Source: Terriglobales bacterium | Lineage (GTDB): Bacteria > Acidobacteriota > Terriglobia > Terriglobales > Acidobacteriaceae | DNA: 64,000 bases | Reading direction: 5' to 3' | Assembly (NCBI GenBank): GCA_035764005.1 | Contig: DASTZZ010000005.1 | Span: forward strand, 18,913-82,912 | Part shown: in pieces, positions 8,828-17,794 of the stretch | Numbering within the stretch: the first letter of the stretch is position 1 | How the letters are laid out: each line of letters starts with the position of its first letter | Position numbers and translations under genes: made by a program | Notes under the pieces: model-generated | Databases searched by the model: none | What the model saw: only the letters and a program-made list of their open reading frames with translations | What the model was told of the DNA's origin: nothing

Positions 8828-9712
8828 TTGCAATCCATAAAAACGCGCGTTTTATTCGTTGATGATGAAGCCGGAATCCGATTAACGCTTCCCGCTATCC
8901 TGGAGCATGAGGGCTTCGTCGTCTCCGTTGCCGCGTCGGTGCCGGAAGCGCTTGAGATCATGAATCATCAGACATTCGATGTGCTCCTTACCGATCTCAA
9001 CATTGGAGCGCCCGCCGACGGATTCATTCTGGTAAGCGCGATGCGCAAGATTCAGCCAGCCACTGCGACTTTCATCCTGACCGGATATCCCGACTTTCAA
9101 ACCGCGCTCGAAGCTATTCGCAAACAGGTCGATGACTACTTCGTTAAGCCCGCAGACATTCCGACCTTAGTCTCGACTCTGAAAGACAAGATCCATCGAC
9201 CTCGCGAACTCTGCCAAACGCCGTGCAAGCGCTTGTCCACGGTAATTCGGGAAAATTCAAACGCAATCATCGAGCACTGGTTGCGAGAAGTCGGCGAGGA
9301 TGAACGGCTTAAGTCGATTCCCATCAGCAAGGCCGCTCGTATCGATCACTTTCCCGATCTACTCGCTGATCTTGCAAACGTGCTCGCCACGGGCGACGTC
9401 CAGGTGTCACAAACGTCCTTGACTACGGCGGCTGTGCATGGCGTAGACCGTGCCCAGCAGGGCTACACCATCCCGCAGCTCATTGCAGAAACGCGTCTGC
9501 TTCACCGCGTAATCGCTACCTGCCTTCAGAAGAACCTGCTGAGCATGGATTTGAGCGCTCTCATTCCGGACGCGCTGAAAGTTGGCGAGTACTTGCAGGC
9601 TCTACTGGAAGAATCTATTCGCACGTTTCAAGGGACAGACTCGGTCATTAAACCTGCCCCACGGGCCGCGAGCACCGGTGCGAAAGCAGAGAGCAGAGCC
9701 AAGGCGGGTTAG
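8828..9712 (+). CDS. Response regulator with RsbRD-like output domain
   Basis: About 294 residues. The N-terminal half is a receiver domain (RVLFVDDE; phospho-acceptor Asp in LLTDLNIG; conserved Lys in YFVKPAD). The C-terminal half (from about residue 140) reads ENSNAIIEHWLREV and resembles the RsbRD N-terminal helical domain, seen in stressosome and sensor proteins. It has no DNA-binding domain, so it probably acts by protein contact. The start is uncertain: TTG 8828 is used; TTG 8792 is in frame. No histidine kinase is adjacent. Confidence 0.75.
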   Translation: MQSIKTRVLFVDDEAGIRLTLPAILEHEGFVVSVAASVPEALEIMNHQTFDVLLTDLNIGAPADGFILVSAMRKIQPATATFILTGYPDFQTALEAIRKQVDDYFVKPADIPTLVSTLKDKIHRPRELCQTPCKRLSTVIRENSNAIIEHWLREVGEDERLKSIPISKAARIDHFPDLLADLANVLATGDVQVSQTSLTTAAVHGVDRAQQGYTIPQLIAETRLLHRVIATCLQKNLLSMDLSALIPDALKVGEYLQALLEESIRTFQGTDSVIKPAPRAASTGAKAESRAKAG

Positions 9713-9739
9713 TGGATTGAATTGGCCGAAACTCGCTCC

Positions 9740-10096
9740 CTAGTAACTGCCCTTCATTTTTTCTTTTACTGATTTCGCCAGCTTCTCAATTTCATCGGCT
9801 TTTTTGATGACATCGAGCGAGAGCGTGTGCTCGTTGCTTTTGTCGACAGACTCCTTTAACTCGGTAGCGAGCTTGAGCAGGCGGTCGGTGTCCTTCTGCA
9901 GATTGGCCTGGCGCTGCTTGTTGAGCGCCTTCTCGCGGTCGTGCTCCATCTTCTCTTCCATCGGGTCTTTGGGTTTCTCGCGTCCGAATTGTGGATTCTG
10001 AGATCCTGTGGGGAAAGGATCCTGCGTCTGCGCCGATGCCGCAGGGACGAGAAGACAGGAAGCAAGACACGCGATGAGACAGTTGCGCACGAGCAC
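9740..10096 (-). CDS. Small exported coiled-coil-like protein
   Basis: A 118-residue protein with signal peptide MLVRNCLIACLASCLLVPAASA. The mature part is rich in Lys, Glu and Asp, with a long predicted helix (EEKMEHDREKALNKQRQANL, then a heptad-like stretch to the end). I do not recognise a named family. It is convergent with the receiver gene and divergent from the MscS gene. Confidence 0.7.
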   Translation of the reverse strand: MLVRNCLIACLASCLLVPAASAQTQDPFPTGSQNPQFGREKPKDPMEEKMEHDREKALNKQRQANLQKDTDRLLKLATELKESVDKSNEHTLSLDVIKKADEIEKLAKSVKEKMKGSY

Positions 10097-10200
10097 CTCA
10101 AGCGATTGCGGATTGTGCCGATTATAAATTGCTGCGACTGCGCGCCACAGCGGCGCCAGCCGCTTTCTCGCTATAATCCGAGTTCGCTCTCCTCGAATTC

Positions 10201-11106
10201 ATGCACTTTATAACTTCAGAAATTCTCGCGGAGCCCATCTGGGGACGGGTGGTTTCCGGCTGGCACGACGATCTCGCGAACTGGCTTCGCTCGAAGCTAC
10301 CGCCAATCGTCGTCATTCTGATCGTTGCCGTGATCCTGACCCGACTGCTTGGGTTGATAACAAGAAAACTTCAGCAATTCAGCACACGCGAAGAGCTTCC
10401 CAGCCGCATTCGAGCTCAGCAATTGCGGACGCTCGCCGCGGTTATCCATAGCGTCGGCATTTTCATCATTTATTTTCTTGCGCTGCTCCAGATTCTCGAG
10501 AAGCTCGATGTCAACGTAGGACCTTTTCTAGCCAGCGCTGGGATCGCGGGTTTGGCGATTGGATTTGGGGCGCAGACCCTTGTCCACGACGTAATCAACG
10601 GGTTCTTCATAATCCTGGAGAACATCTACGACATCGGCGACGTGGTGAAAATCGCCGGTGTACAAGGCACGGTTGAGTACATGTCGCTGCGTAAGACCGT
10701 TCTGCGCGATGACACCGGCGCGCTGCATTCGGTCCCAAACAGTGAGGTGAAGATCATCTCGAACATGACGCGCGATTGGGCGCAGGTCGCGCTGCATGTC
10801 TCCGTCGATTACAGTGAAAGTTCGGATCGCGTGATTCAGTTGCTGAAGCAAGTTGGCGAGGAATTGGAGAACGATCCTGAATACGGGCAGTACATCGTCT
10901 CGCATCCGGAAGTTCCGGGCATTGAGCGCGTGAGTGGATCAGAAGTTGATTACCTGATGGTCACGAAAACGCGTCCGGGCAAGCAGTATGCGATCCGCCG
11001 CGAGCTGCGCCGGCGGATCAAAGCATGTTTTGAACGCAACAAGATCAAAGCTGGAGCTCCGAATCGCATGTACGTCATGGATGCTCCTCCGGCCACGCAA
11101 AGCTGA
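10201..11106 (+). CDS. Small-conductance mechanosensitive channel, MscS family
   Basis: A 301-residue inner-membrane channel. Hydrophobic segments lie near residues 35-52 and 80-102. The pore-lining helix reads ASAGIAGLAIGFGAQTLV, followed by the beta-domain (GDVVKIAGVQGTVEYM, VPNSEVKIISNMTRDW). It should open under hypo-osmotic stress. The following SDR starts one base after its stop, so the two are probably co-transcribed. Confidence 0.9.
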   Translation: MHFITSEILAEPIWGRVVSGWHDDLANWLRSKLPPIVVILIVAVILTRLLGLITRKLQQFSTREELPSRIRAQQLRTLAAVIHSVGIFIIYFLALLQILEKLDVNVGPFLASAGIAGLAIGFGAQTLVHDVINGFFIILENIYDIGDVVKIAGVQGTVEYMSLRKTVLRDDTGALHSVPNSEVKIISNMTRDWAQVALHVSVDYSESSDRVIQLLKQVGEELENDPEYGQYIVSHPEVPGIERVSGSEVDYLMVTKTRPGKQYAIRRELRRRIKACFERNKIKAGAPNRMYVMDAPPATQS

Positions 11107-11107
11107 G

Positions 11108-11899
11108 ATGGACACAGGACTCAAGAATAAAGTCGTACTGCTTACGGGATCGAGCGAAGGCATCGCCCGCGCTGCTGCAGAACGCTTTGCTGCGGAGGGC
11201 GCGCGTCTCGCGATGTGCTCGCGCAGTGAGGCGAAGTTGCGCAAAGCCGTGGACGATATCCGCGCGCGCCACAATTCGGAAATTCTCGCGGAAACGATGG
11301 ACGTCACGAACTTCAATGCAGTCCAGCAATTCGTCAAGAAGGTGGCGGAAAAGTTCGGCAGTATCGATGTGTGTCTTGCGAACTCCGGAGGGCCTCCAGC
11401 TAAGAACTTTCTTTCCATTGAACTCGAGGAGTGGCGGCGAAATACCGACCTGATCTTTCTTAGCGTCGTAAATTTAGCCAAAGCGATCATTCCTTACATG
11501 CAGAAGGCGGGCGGCGGCCGTTTCATTGCGGTTACGTCCACCTCAGTGAAAGGTTCGATTCCCGATTTGGTCTTGTCGAACGCGATCCGTCCGGCTGTTG
11601 TCGGACTGCTGAAGAGCCTTTCTATTGAATTTGGTAAGTACAACATCACCTTCAACAACGTTGCTCCCGGATATACAGCAACGGAACGTCTGAACGAGTT
11701 AGCCGGAACCAGAGCTCTGGCAGCGAACGTCAGCATCGGTGAAATCCATCAGAAGTGGTCGGAAGAGATTCCACTGCGCCGACTGGCTCGACCGGAGGAA
11801 GTTGCGGATGCGATCGTCTGGCTCGCAAGCGATCGGGCATCGTACGTGACCGGGCAGACGATTCTGGTGGATGGGGGAAGGTATCCGGGAGTGGCGTGA
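11108..11899 (+). CDS. SDR family oxidoreductase lacking the Tyr/Lys pair
   Basis: A 263-residue Rossmann-fold protein. The cofactor motif is TGSSEGIA near residue 14, NSGG replaces the usual NAGG, and the catalytic-type Ser is in TSTSVKG. The C-terminus has YVTGQTILVDGG. Where classical SDRs have YxxxK, this one reads LVLSNAIRPAV, so neither Tyr nor Lys is present. A subgroup of 3-oxoacyl-ACP-reductase-like SDRs is known with this LSN..R form, so this is likely a family trait and not damage. Substrate unknown. It follows mscS by one base. Confidence 0.87.
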   Translation: MDTGLKNKVVLLTGSSEGIARAAAERFAAEGARLAMCSRSEAKLRKAVDDIRARHNSEILAETMDVTNFNAVQQFVKKVAEKFGSIDVCLANSGGPPAKNFLSIELEEWRRNTDLIFLSVVNLAKAIIPYMQKAGGGRFIAVTSTSVKGSIPDLVLSNAIRPAVVGLLKSLSIEFGKYNITFNNVAPGYTATERLNELAGTRALAANVSIGEIHQKWSEEIPLRRLARPEEVADAIVWLASDRASYVTGQTILVDGGRYPGVA

Positions 11900-11904
11900 A
11901 AACA

Positions 11905-12008
11905 AGCTGCCAGCCGCCAGCTACCAGCTTCCAGTCAAGACTTGTGTTCTGTGATGCCTGGAAGTCGATTGGGTTTAGCTGGAAGCTGGTAGCTGGAAGC
12001 TGGTAGCT
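11905..12008. repeat. Inverted repeat of AGCTGGTAGCTGGAAGC units
   Basis: The left arm 11905-11934 (AGCTGCCAGCCGCCAGCTAC...) and right arm 11977-12008 are inverted copies of a short unit rich in AGCTNCCAGC. The arms frame about 42 bases. The right arm ends 4 bases before the hutH start codon. A related copy lies at 36615-36650. Confidence 0.75.
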
Positions 12009-12012
12009 GATT

Positions 12013-13617
12013 TTGACCGCTCTTCACATCGACGGCGAACATCTCACGCTGGCAGACCTGCGTGCGGTCGTATCCGACCGCCGTCCTGTTTTGCTTGCTC
12101 CCGATGCCCGTGAAAAAGTCGCGGCCTCGCGTCGAGTGATCGATGATCTTGTGCGCGACAACCGAGTTGCTTATGCGGTGACGACTGGCGTCGGAAAGCT
12201 CAGCGATGTCCGCATCGCTCCCGAGCAGATTCGCGAGTTGCAGATAAATCTGCTGCGCTCTCACGCGGTTGGGGTCGGAGCTCCTCTTTCAGAGCCGGTG
12301 GTGCGAGCGATGATTTTGCTGCGCGCCAACTCGCTCGCAAAGGGTTTCTCCGGCGTACGCCCGATCGTGATCGATACCCTGTGTGCAATGCTAAATCGCG
12401 GAGTGCATCCAATCGTCCCTTCGCAGGGAAGTGTTGGCGCGAGCGGTGACCTCGCTCCCCTGGCACATCTCGCGCTCGTACTGGCCGGAGAAGGCGAGGC
12501 TGTCTTTGAACGACATCGCCTGCCGGGAGCCGAAGCCATGACGGCAGCGCAGGTGAAGCCAATTGCGCTGGAAGCAAAGGAAGCTATCTCGCTCATCAAC
12601 GGCACGCAGGCGATGCTCGCGATCGGCACGCTCTCGTTGATTGCTGCCGAAATTTTGGTCGATAGCGCCGATGTGCTTGGCTCGCTCACGCTGGATGCCT
12701 TGCGGGGGACGACGGTCGCCATGGACGAACGCATTCAGCGCGCCCGTCCTCATGCGGGACAGCTCGCGAGTGCGCGCAACGTGCGCCGCCTGCTCGAAGG
12801 CAGCGAGATTCGTCAATCGCACATCGATTGCAAACGCGTGCAGGATGCGTACTCTTTGCGCTGTATTCCCCAGGTGCACGGCGCGGTGCGCGACACTCTG
12901 ACGTTCTGCCGCGGCGTGTTCGAAATTGAGATGAACGCGGCCGTCGACAATCCACTGGTTTTCGCTGCTCCGCGGGATCATCGCGAACCGCTGCGTCCAT
13001 CTAAAGTCCTGGCAATTGACGATCGTCGCACCCACGAAACAATCAACGAGCAGTCCGACTTGGGGCAGGTGCTCTCAGGCGGCAACTTCCATGGTGAGCC
13101 AATTGCCTTTGCGCTCGATTACCTGGCAATTGCCTTAACGGCGCTCGCGGGCATCTCTGAGCGGCGGATCGAGCGCATGGTGAATCCCGCGCTCAATGAA
13201 GGACTGCCGGCGTTTCTCGCGGTCGGCGCCGGTCTCAATTCCGGATTCATGATGCCGCAGGTCACCGCCGCTGCGCTGGCCAGCGAAAACAAAGTGCTGG
13301 CCCATCCCGCTTCGGTGGACTCAATCACCACCAGCGGCAACAAGGAAGACTACGTCTCGATGGGAATGACTGCCGCCCTTAAACTGCAGCGAGTCGTCGA
13401 AAACACCACGCACGTGCTGGCGATCGAAGCGGCTGCAGCCGCACAGGCAGTCGAATTTCTCGCACCGCTCAAGACGAGTCCACGACTGCAGAAAGTCCAC
13501 GCCGCCATTCGGGAGACGAGTGCGAGAGTGGAGCACGATCGCGTGCTTGCCGGTGACTTCGCCAAACTCGCCGAACTGATTCGATCAGGAAAGTTGGCGC
13601 GCGCCATCTCCGAGTAG
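12013..13617 (+). CDS. hutH: Histidine ammonia-lyase (aromatic amino acid lyase family)
   Basis: A 534-residue cytosolic enzyme that should deaminate histidine to urocanate. The self-forming MIO cofactor triad Ala-Ser-Gly is at 143-145 in GSVGASGDLAPLAH. Also present are SGGNFHGEP and a C-terminal region starting ENTTHV. The active-site loop reads YAVTTGVGKL where most HALs have NTGFG, so another aromatic substrate cannot be excluded. The start is TTG 12013, with a palindromic repeat where the ribosome-binding site should be. No hutU, hutI or hutG is nearby. Confidence 0.88.
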   Translation: MTALHIDGEHLTLADLRAVVSDRRPVLLAPDAREKVAASRRVIDDLVRDNRVAYAVTTGVGKLSDVRIAPEQIRELQINLLRSHAVGVGAPLSEPVVRAMILLRANSLAKGFSGVRPIVIDTLCAMLNRGVHPIVPSQGSVGASGDLAPLAHLALVLAGEGEAVFERHRLPGAEAMTAAQVKPIALEAKEAISLINGTQAMLAIGTLSLIAAEILVDSADVLGSLTLDALRGTTVAMDERIQRARPHAGQLASARNVRRLLEGSEIRQSHIDCKRVQDAYSLRCIPQVHGAVRDTLTFCRGVFEIEMNAAVDNPLVFAAPRDHREPLRPSKVLAIDDRRTHETINEQSDLGQVLSGGNFHGEPIAFALDYLAIALTALAGISERRIERMVNPALNEGLPAFLAVGAGLNSGFMMPQVTAAALASENKVLAHPASVDSITTSGNKEDYVSMGMTAALKLQRVVENTTHVLAIEAAAAAQAVEFLAPLKTSPRLQKVHAAIRETSARVEHDRVLAGDFAKLAELIRSGKLARAISE

Positions 13618-13791
13618 GACCGCCTTGCAAGGGTGTTCGCCTTAGGACTAAAGGAAAGTCTGGCTGAAATATTTACATTCTCCAGTACAGGAAGCTCTTT
13701 GTTTTCAACGGATGCTTCTGGTATTGCGCTTGCATTTCCGACAGCGAGGTACTGCGCGCAGGCACAAGGACGCGCAGGCTACAGGAGAGTG

Positions 13792-14499
13792 ATGAAGTTC
13801 CCCAAGTGCATTTCCGGTTTTGGGCTGGCTGCGCTAATTCTCGTGGGCGCAGGTTGCAGCAAGCAGATGGCGACACCTGCGAGCGCTGCGCTCAAGAACA
13901 GTGATCAACCCGGTGCGGCTGCACCGTTCACCAACAAGGAGGCTGAAAACGCCGAGCAGCCGAAAAGTGCAACCGGTTCGCTCGTTCCTCAGGAAGTTGT
14001 GATTCCGTCAGGCACGGCCATTACTGTGCGGCTGCAGAATGCAGTTTCGAGTGCGACTTCGCGCCCTGGCGATCAATTTGAGGCTACGCTCGATCAGCCC
14101 ATCACGGTCGACGGTCAGACCGTTGCCCCGGAGGGAGCGCACGTGATTGGCCGCGTTGTGGCGGCGCGCCGCTCAGGACGACTGACGCATCCTGGTTACC
14201 TCCGCATCGCTTTATCCTCGGTAGACGTGAATGGGAAGGCGATTCCAATTCAAAGTTCGAGCGTAATGGTGGCCGGCGCTTCGCATAAGCGGCGAAACCT
14301 TGCCTGGATCGGCGGCGGTGCAGGAGGAGGTGCGCTCATCGGCGCGATCGCCAGCGGCGGCACCGGAGCATTGATCGGCAGCGCCATCGGCGCAGCCGGC
14401 GGAACAAGCGCTGCGTACGCGACCGGCAAGAAAGACGTAGGATTTGGCCCAGAACGTCGGTTGACCTTCCGCCTCACACGTCCAGCGACGATAGCCTAA
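13792..14499 (+). CDS. Glycine-zipper lipoprotein
   Basis: A 235-residue exported lipoprotein with a lipobox ending LVGAGC. A beta-rich middle domain (about 62-165: VIPSGTAITVRLQNAVSS, then LSSVDVNGKAIPI) is followed by a glycine zipper (GGGAGGGALIGAIASGGTG...GSAIGAAGG). AGGAG lies just before the ATG. It shares its layout with the protein at 37585-38283, so the two are paralogues. Likely role: envelope-associated, function unknown. Confidence 0.8.
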   Translation: MKFPKCISGFGLAALILVGAGCSKQMATPASAALKNSDQPGAAAPFTNKEAENAEQPKSATGSLVPQEVVIPSGTAITVRLQNAVSSATSRPGDQFEATLDQPITVDGQTVAPEGAHVIGRVVAARRSGRLTHPGYLRIALSSVDVNGKAIPIQSSSVMVAGASHKRRNLAWIGGGAGGGALIGAIASGGTGALIGSAIGAAGGTSAAYATGKKDVGFGPERRLTFRLTRPATIA

Positions 14500-14516
14500 G
14501 TAAATTTTCTCCCGCT

Positions 14517-14556
14517 AAAAAATCCGGAAGCGACATGTCGCTTCCGGATTTTGTTT
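14517..14556. terminator. Bidirectional terminator
   Basis: A perfect 30-base palindrome (14521-14550, arms AATCCGGAAGCGACA) is flanked by A runs on the left and T runs on the right. It can therefore terminate both the lipoprotein gene (plus) and the GYD gene (minus), which converge here. Confidence 0.88.
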
Positions 14557-14602
14557 GCCGGCTTACCAACTCAACTAGCCATTACAGAGGACTTGTCGCT
14601 GT

Positions 14603-14938
14603 TCAGGCGGCGCTCGCAACCGCCGATTTGTATCCAGCCTTGCTCGCCCGACGCATGGCTTCCACAGCTTCCGCACTCGTCAGCAGCGGCGTGGTCTGGA
14701 CTGTCTTGCATGCTCCGCCGGCCGCAAATGCCATCGCAATGGCAGCCGCGCTCACGTTATCGGGAAACTCCACAACTCCAACTATGTCGTAGCCACCGAA
14801 GCTGAACCAGAAATTCTGGATCTTGCCTCCCATGTTCTCGATTGGCTGGCGCACGATCTGAGTGCGGTCCTGCGGGTTCTTCACCAGAGCCGCCCAGCCC
14901 TCGGCCGAATAGGCAACTTGCATTAGATATTGGGGCAT
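14603..14938 (-). CDS. GYD domain protein
   Basis: A 111-residue small cytosolic protein. The GYD family pattern is visible as FWFSFGGYDIVGVVEFPDN. AAGGAGAT lies 5 bases before ATG 14938, so the longer in-frame extension to 15013 is unlikely. Members form compact ferredoxin-like folds of unknown role. Confidence 0.85.
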   Translation of the reverse strand: MPQYLMQVAYSAEGWAALVKNPQDRTQIVRQPIENMGGKIQNFWFSFGGYDIVGVVEFPDNVSAAAIAMAFAAGGACKTVQTTPLLTSAEAVEAMRRASKAGYKSAVASAA

Positions 14939-15086
14939 TGCGATCTCCTTTCGGATGGCAATATTCCCACTGCGATCGGCGTGCGTCAATAAATTCTTCC
15001 ATGCGTACAGCAAGTGCTTGCTTGCGAGTAATGCCTGCTATTCGAATTGACGGCGCTCTGTTTAATAGATCATTATTGACATAATC

Positions 15087-15617
15087 ATGACTGACCTAAT
15101 AATCTTGTCCACGCTGCTGGCAGGACCGAAGCATGGATATCAGCTCAAGCGCGAGGCGGGAATGATCCTGGGACAGGGCGTTCTGCATAACAACCTCGTA
15201 TATCCGCTGCTGCGCCGCTTCATGGACGAAGGCTGGGTGACTCGGCGGGAGACCGCAGGAGAACGAGGCCAAACGCGGCTTCGGTATGCGATCACCGCCT
15301 CAGGAAGACGAGAGCTGGTTGCCAAGCTGAGCGCTTTCAGCGATCAGGAGGCGCGCTCATCCGACGCTTTTCGATTACGCGTTGCTCTCTTTCAATTGCT
15401 CAACCCGCAGGTACGCGAGTGCATTCTTGAACGAAGAAAGAAACATCTCAGCGCGCGTCTTCAACATTTGGAGATCTTGGAACAGAACTTTTCGCTAAAT
15501 CACTACGCCGCAGAGGTGATATCGCACTTCTCGGCAGAAACCAAATCGGAGTTGAAGTGGATCCAACGCCTGCACTCGGCTGGGAAGTCACAGAAGAAGG
15601 AGGCACGAAATGCATAA
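15087..15617 (+). CDS. PadR-family transcriptional regulator
   Basis: A 176-residue protein with an N-terminal winged helix (LIILSTLLAGPKHGYQLKR; wing TRLRYAITASGRRELVA) and a helical C-terminal half typical of PadR dimerisation. It overlaps the next gene by 8 bases, so it probably controls its own two-gene operon. The 40 bases before the start are AT-rich with TTGACA at 15075. Confidence 0.85.
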   Translation: MTDLIILSTLLAGPKHGYQLKREAGMILGQGVLHNNLVYPLLRRFMDEGWVTRRETAGERGQTRLRYAITASGRRELVAKLSAFSDQEARSSDAFRLRVALFQLLNPQVRECILERRKKHLSARLQHLEILEQNFSLNHYAAEVISHFSAETKSELKWIQRLHSAGKSQKKEARNA

Positions 15618-16236
15618 ACTCACGCTCTGGCAATGGAATCTTTGTTGCTGGTATGTGTGGATGATTGTGTGGGGCATTGCCGCGCTGAGGCGCAAGGCCG
15701 ACAAAACAGTAGAACCGTTAACCAATCGGTTGGCCTACGCTCTCTTGCTTGCGTTTGGTTTTGCGTTGCTGTTTTCGCGCTCGCTGCCACTGGGTCCATT
15801 GCGCGTCCGATTTGCGCCTCCGACAGAGTGGCTTCAGTTGCTCGGTCTCGCTGTCATGTATGTCGGTGTGGCGCTGGCGATTTGGGCACGCATCACGATT
15901 TCCGACAATTGGAGCGGACGAATCACCGTCAAGGTCGGACATCAACTCGTGACGTCAGGTCCGTATGCGTTCGTGCGGCATCCGATCTACACCGGGCTCC
16001 TGACGTGTGCAATCGGAACGGCGCTGCAAGTCGGTGAATGGCGCGGCTTAGCGGCGATCCCGATCGTTGCGGTTGGATGCACCATCAAGGCAAAGAAAGA
16101 AGAGCGGTACATGAACAAAGAATTTGGCGAGCGCTACAGCCAATATCGCCAGAGAACAGGATTTCTGATACCTCGACTAGTAGCAAGCTCCGAAGTGGAC
16201 AGCCCAAATCGGCGTTCCTCCCAAGCCGGAGCTTAG
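15610..16236 (+). CDS. Isoprenylcysteine carboxyl methyltransferase-like membrane protein
   Basis: A 208-residue protein with four to five membrane segments. The ICMT/PEMT signature GPYAFVRHPIYTG is at about 117-129, with KAKKEERYMNKEFGERYSQY near the C-terminus. Such proteins methylate lipid or small substrates with SAM; the bacterial substrate is unknown. Its start lies inside the padR gene. Confidence 0.85.
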   Translation: MHKLTLWQWNLCCWYVWMIVWGIAALRRKADKTVEPLTNRLAYALLLAFGFALLFSRSLPLGPLRVRFAPPTEWLQLLGLAVMYVGVALAIWARITISDNWSGRITVKVGHQLVTSGPYAFVRHPIYTGLLTCAIGTALQVGEWRGLAAIPIVAVGCTIKAKKEERYMNKEFGERYSQYRQRTGFLIPRLVASSEVDSPNRRSSQAGA

Positions 16237-16261
16237 AGGCTCAGAAGCTTAGAAGCTTCCC

Positions 16262-17704
16262 TCAATCAAACCACTCCGCCGCAGCGAATTGCGGAGTGGA
16301 TCTTGCTGATTCACTTCGGGTGCCGTTCTGGGAAGTCATTTGCTCATTCCGAAAGTGGTCGAGAACCGACTCCAAAAACGGAAGCACGCGGTTGACCTGC
16401 TTTGCGCGGATGATCAGATCCCATAATGGTTCGAACTTCTTCCATGCTCCCGCATACGCGAGATGCCGAAAACGCGGAATCCACGAAGGCTTGGTCCAGG
16501 CGCCGCGAAGGATAGAACCCCAACGGTAGAAATCGTCGTAGGCACGCCAGTATCCCTCTTCCAATTCTTCCGGCCGCAGACGCTTCGGACGGAAGACGCA
16601 ATGGCGCGTGTCGTAGTCATCCCAATTGCTATGCAGTAAGCGTCCTTCGCTGACCATCCGGTGATACAGAGCTGTGCTTGGATACGGGGTAAGGATGTGA
16701 AACGTCGCCGTTTCAATCCCCTGGCTGATCGCCCACTCCACTGTGCGCTCGAAAACGCTGCTATCGTCATGATCCATGCCAAAGACGAAGCTGCCGTTGA
16801 CCATTACGCCCAGATCGTGCAGACGCCGGATAGCAGCGCTGTAGTCACGGCGAATGTTCTGCACTTTCCTTTGCTCATGAAGGTTTTCGACATCCGTAGT
16901 TTCGAAGCCAACAAAGAGGCTCCGTAAACCACAAGTCACGGCCTTTTCGAGCAAGTCTGGCGCGAGTACGGAATTGACGGTCCCTGCCGCTTGCCACAAT
17001 CTACCCATGCCGCGCATGCCTTCGAAGAGCGCAGCGGCGAAGCGCACGTTGCCGAAGAGGTGATCGTCGAGAAAATAGAGATGTTTGCCGGGTAGCCGCT
17101 CGATCTGCGATAGCGCTGCGTCGACAGTTTGCGTGTAGAACGATTTTCCGCCGCGAAAGAATGCTTCCTTGTAACAGAAATCGCAGACATAAGGGCATCC
17201 GCGCGACACGACGATTGAATTCGGCACCAGATACAAATGCCGTTTGATCAGATCGCGGCGAACGGGAGGTATGCCGAGCAACGTTCGGTTGGCTGACTGA
17301 TACCGCCCTTGCGCCTGGCCCGCGCGCAAATCCTTCAGAAATTGTGGCCACGTGTCCTCGCCAGGACCGAGGAAGATCGTGTCAGCGTGTACGGCGGCTT
17401 CGTCGGGCAGAGAGGTGACGTGCAGCCCTCCGAGCACGACGTAACAGCCTTTCGCACGATACGCGTCGGCAAGGCGATACGCGCGCAGCGCCGAGGTTAT
17501 GTACACCTGGATCACGACCAGATCAGGAGCATCGTCGGTGCGCAACTTCTCAACATGTTCATCCGTGATGGTGACCTCGTCATCGGCAGCGGCATAGGCC
17601 GCGAGCGTCGCTAATCCGAGCGGGGGAAACAGCGAGTACTTGATCGGCCGAAACAGCGGGCTTTTTGCTTCCGTCAACGCCGGCAGGATCATCTTGATAC
17701 GCAT
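16262..17704 (-). CDS. B12-binding-domain radical SAM protein
   Basis: A 480-residue protein. The N-terminal 140 residues form a cobalamin-binding-type Rossmann domain (PPLGLATLAAY, VVLGGLHVTSLPDEA, FLGPGED). The radical SAM cluster motif is CPYVCDFC, preceded by SIVVSRG. The C-terminal part (LTPYPSTALYHRM) is of the type seen in methylase and lipid-modifying members. It is not clearly HpnP or another named enzyme. A TTTACA/TAAGAT pair upstream on the minus strand could be its promoter. Confidence 0.85.
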   Translation of the reverse strand: MRIKMILPALTEAKSPLFRPIKYSLFPPLGLATLAAYAAADDEVTITDEHVEKLRTDDAPDLVVIQVYITSALRAYRLADAYRAKGCYVVLGGLHVTSLPDEAAVHADTIFLGPGEDTWPQFLKDLRAGQAQGRYQSANRTLLGIPPVRRDLIKRHLYLVPNSIVVSRGCPYVCDFCYKEAFFRGGKSFYTQTVDAALSQIERLPGKHLYFLDDHLFGNVRFAAALFEGMRGMGRLWQAAGTVNSVLAPDLLEKAVTCGLRSLFVGFETTDVENLHEQRKVQNIRRDYSAAIRRLHDLGVMVNGSFVFGMDHDDSSVFERTVEWAISQGIETATFHILTPYPSTALYHRMVSEGRLLHSNWDDYDTRHCVFRPKRLRPEELEEGYWRAYDDFYRWGSILRGAWTKPSWIPRFRHLAYAGAWKKFEPLWDLIIRAKQVNRVLPFLESVLDHFRNEQMTSQNGTRSESARSTPQFAAAEWFD

Positions 17705-17794
17705 CGACTTGCATCTTATCGCATAGTACTTTGTAATGTAAAGTAATGTCGCAAGCGATCACGAATGAAGATCAAGATCAAATATGAGAGCTGT

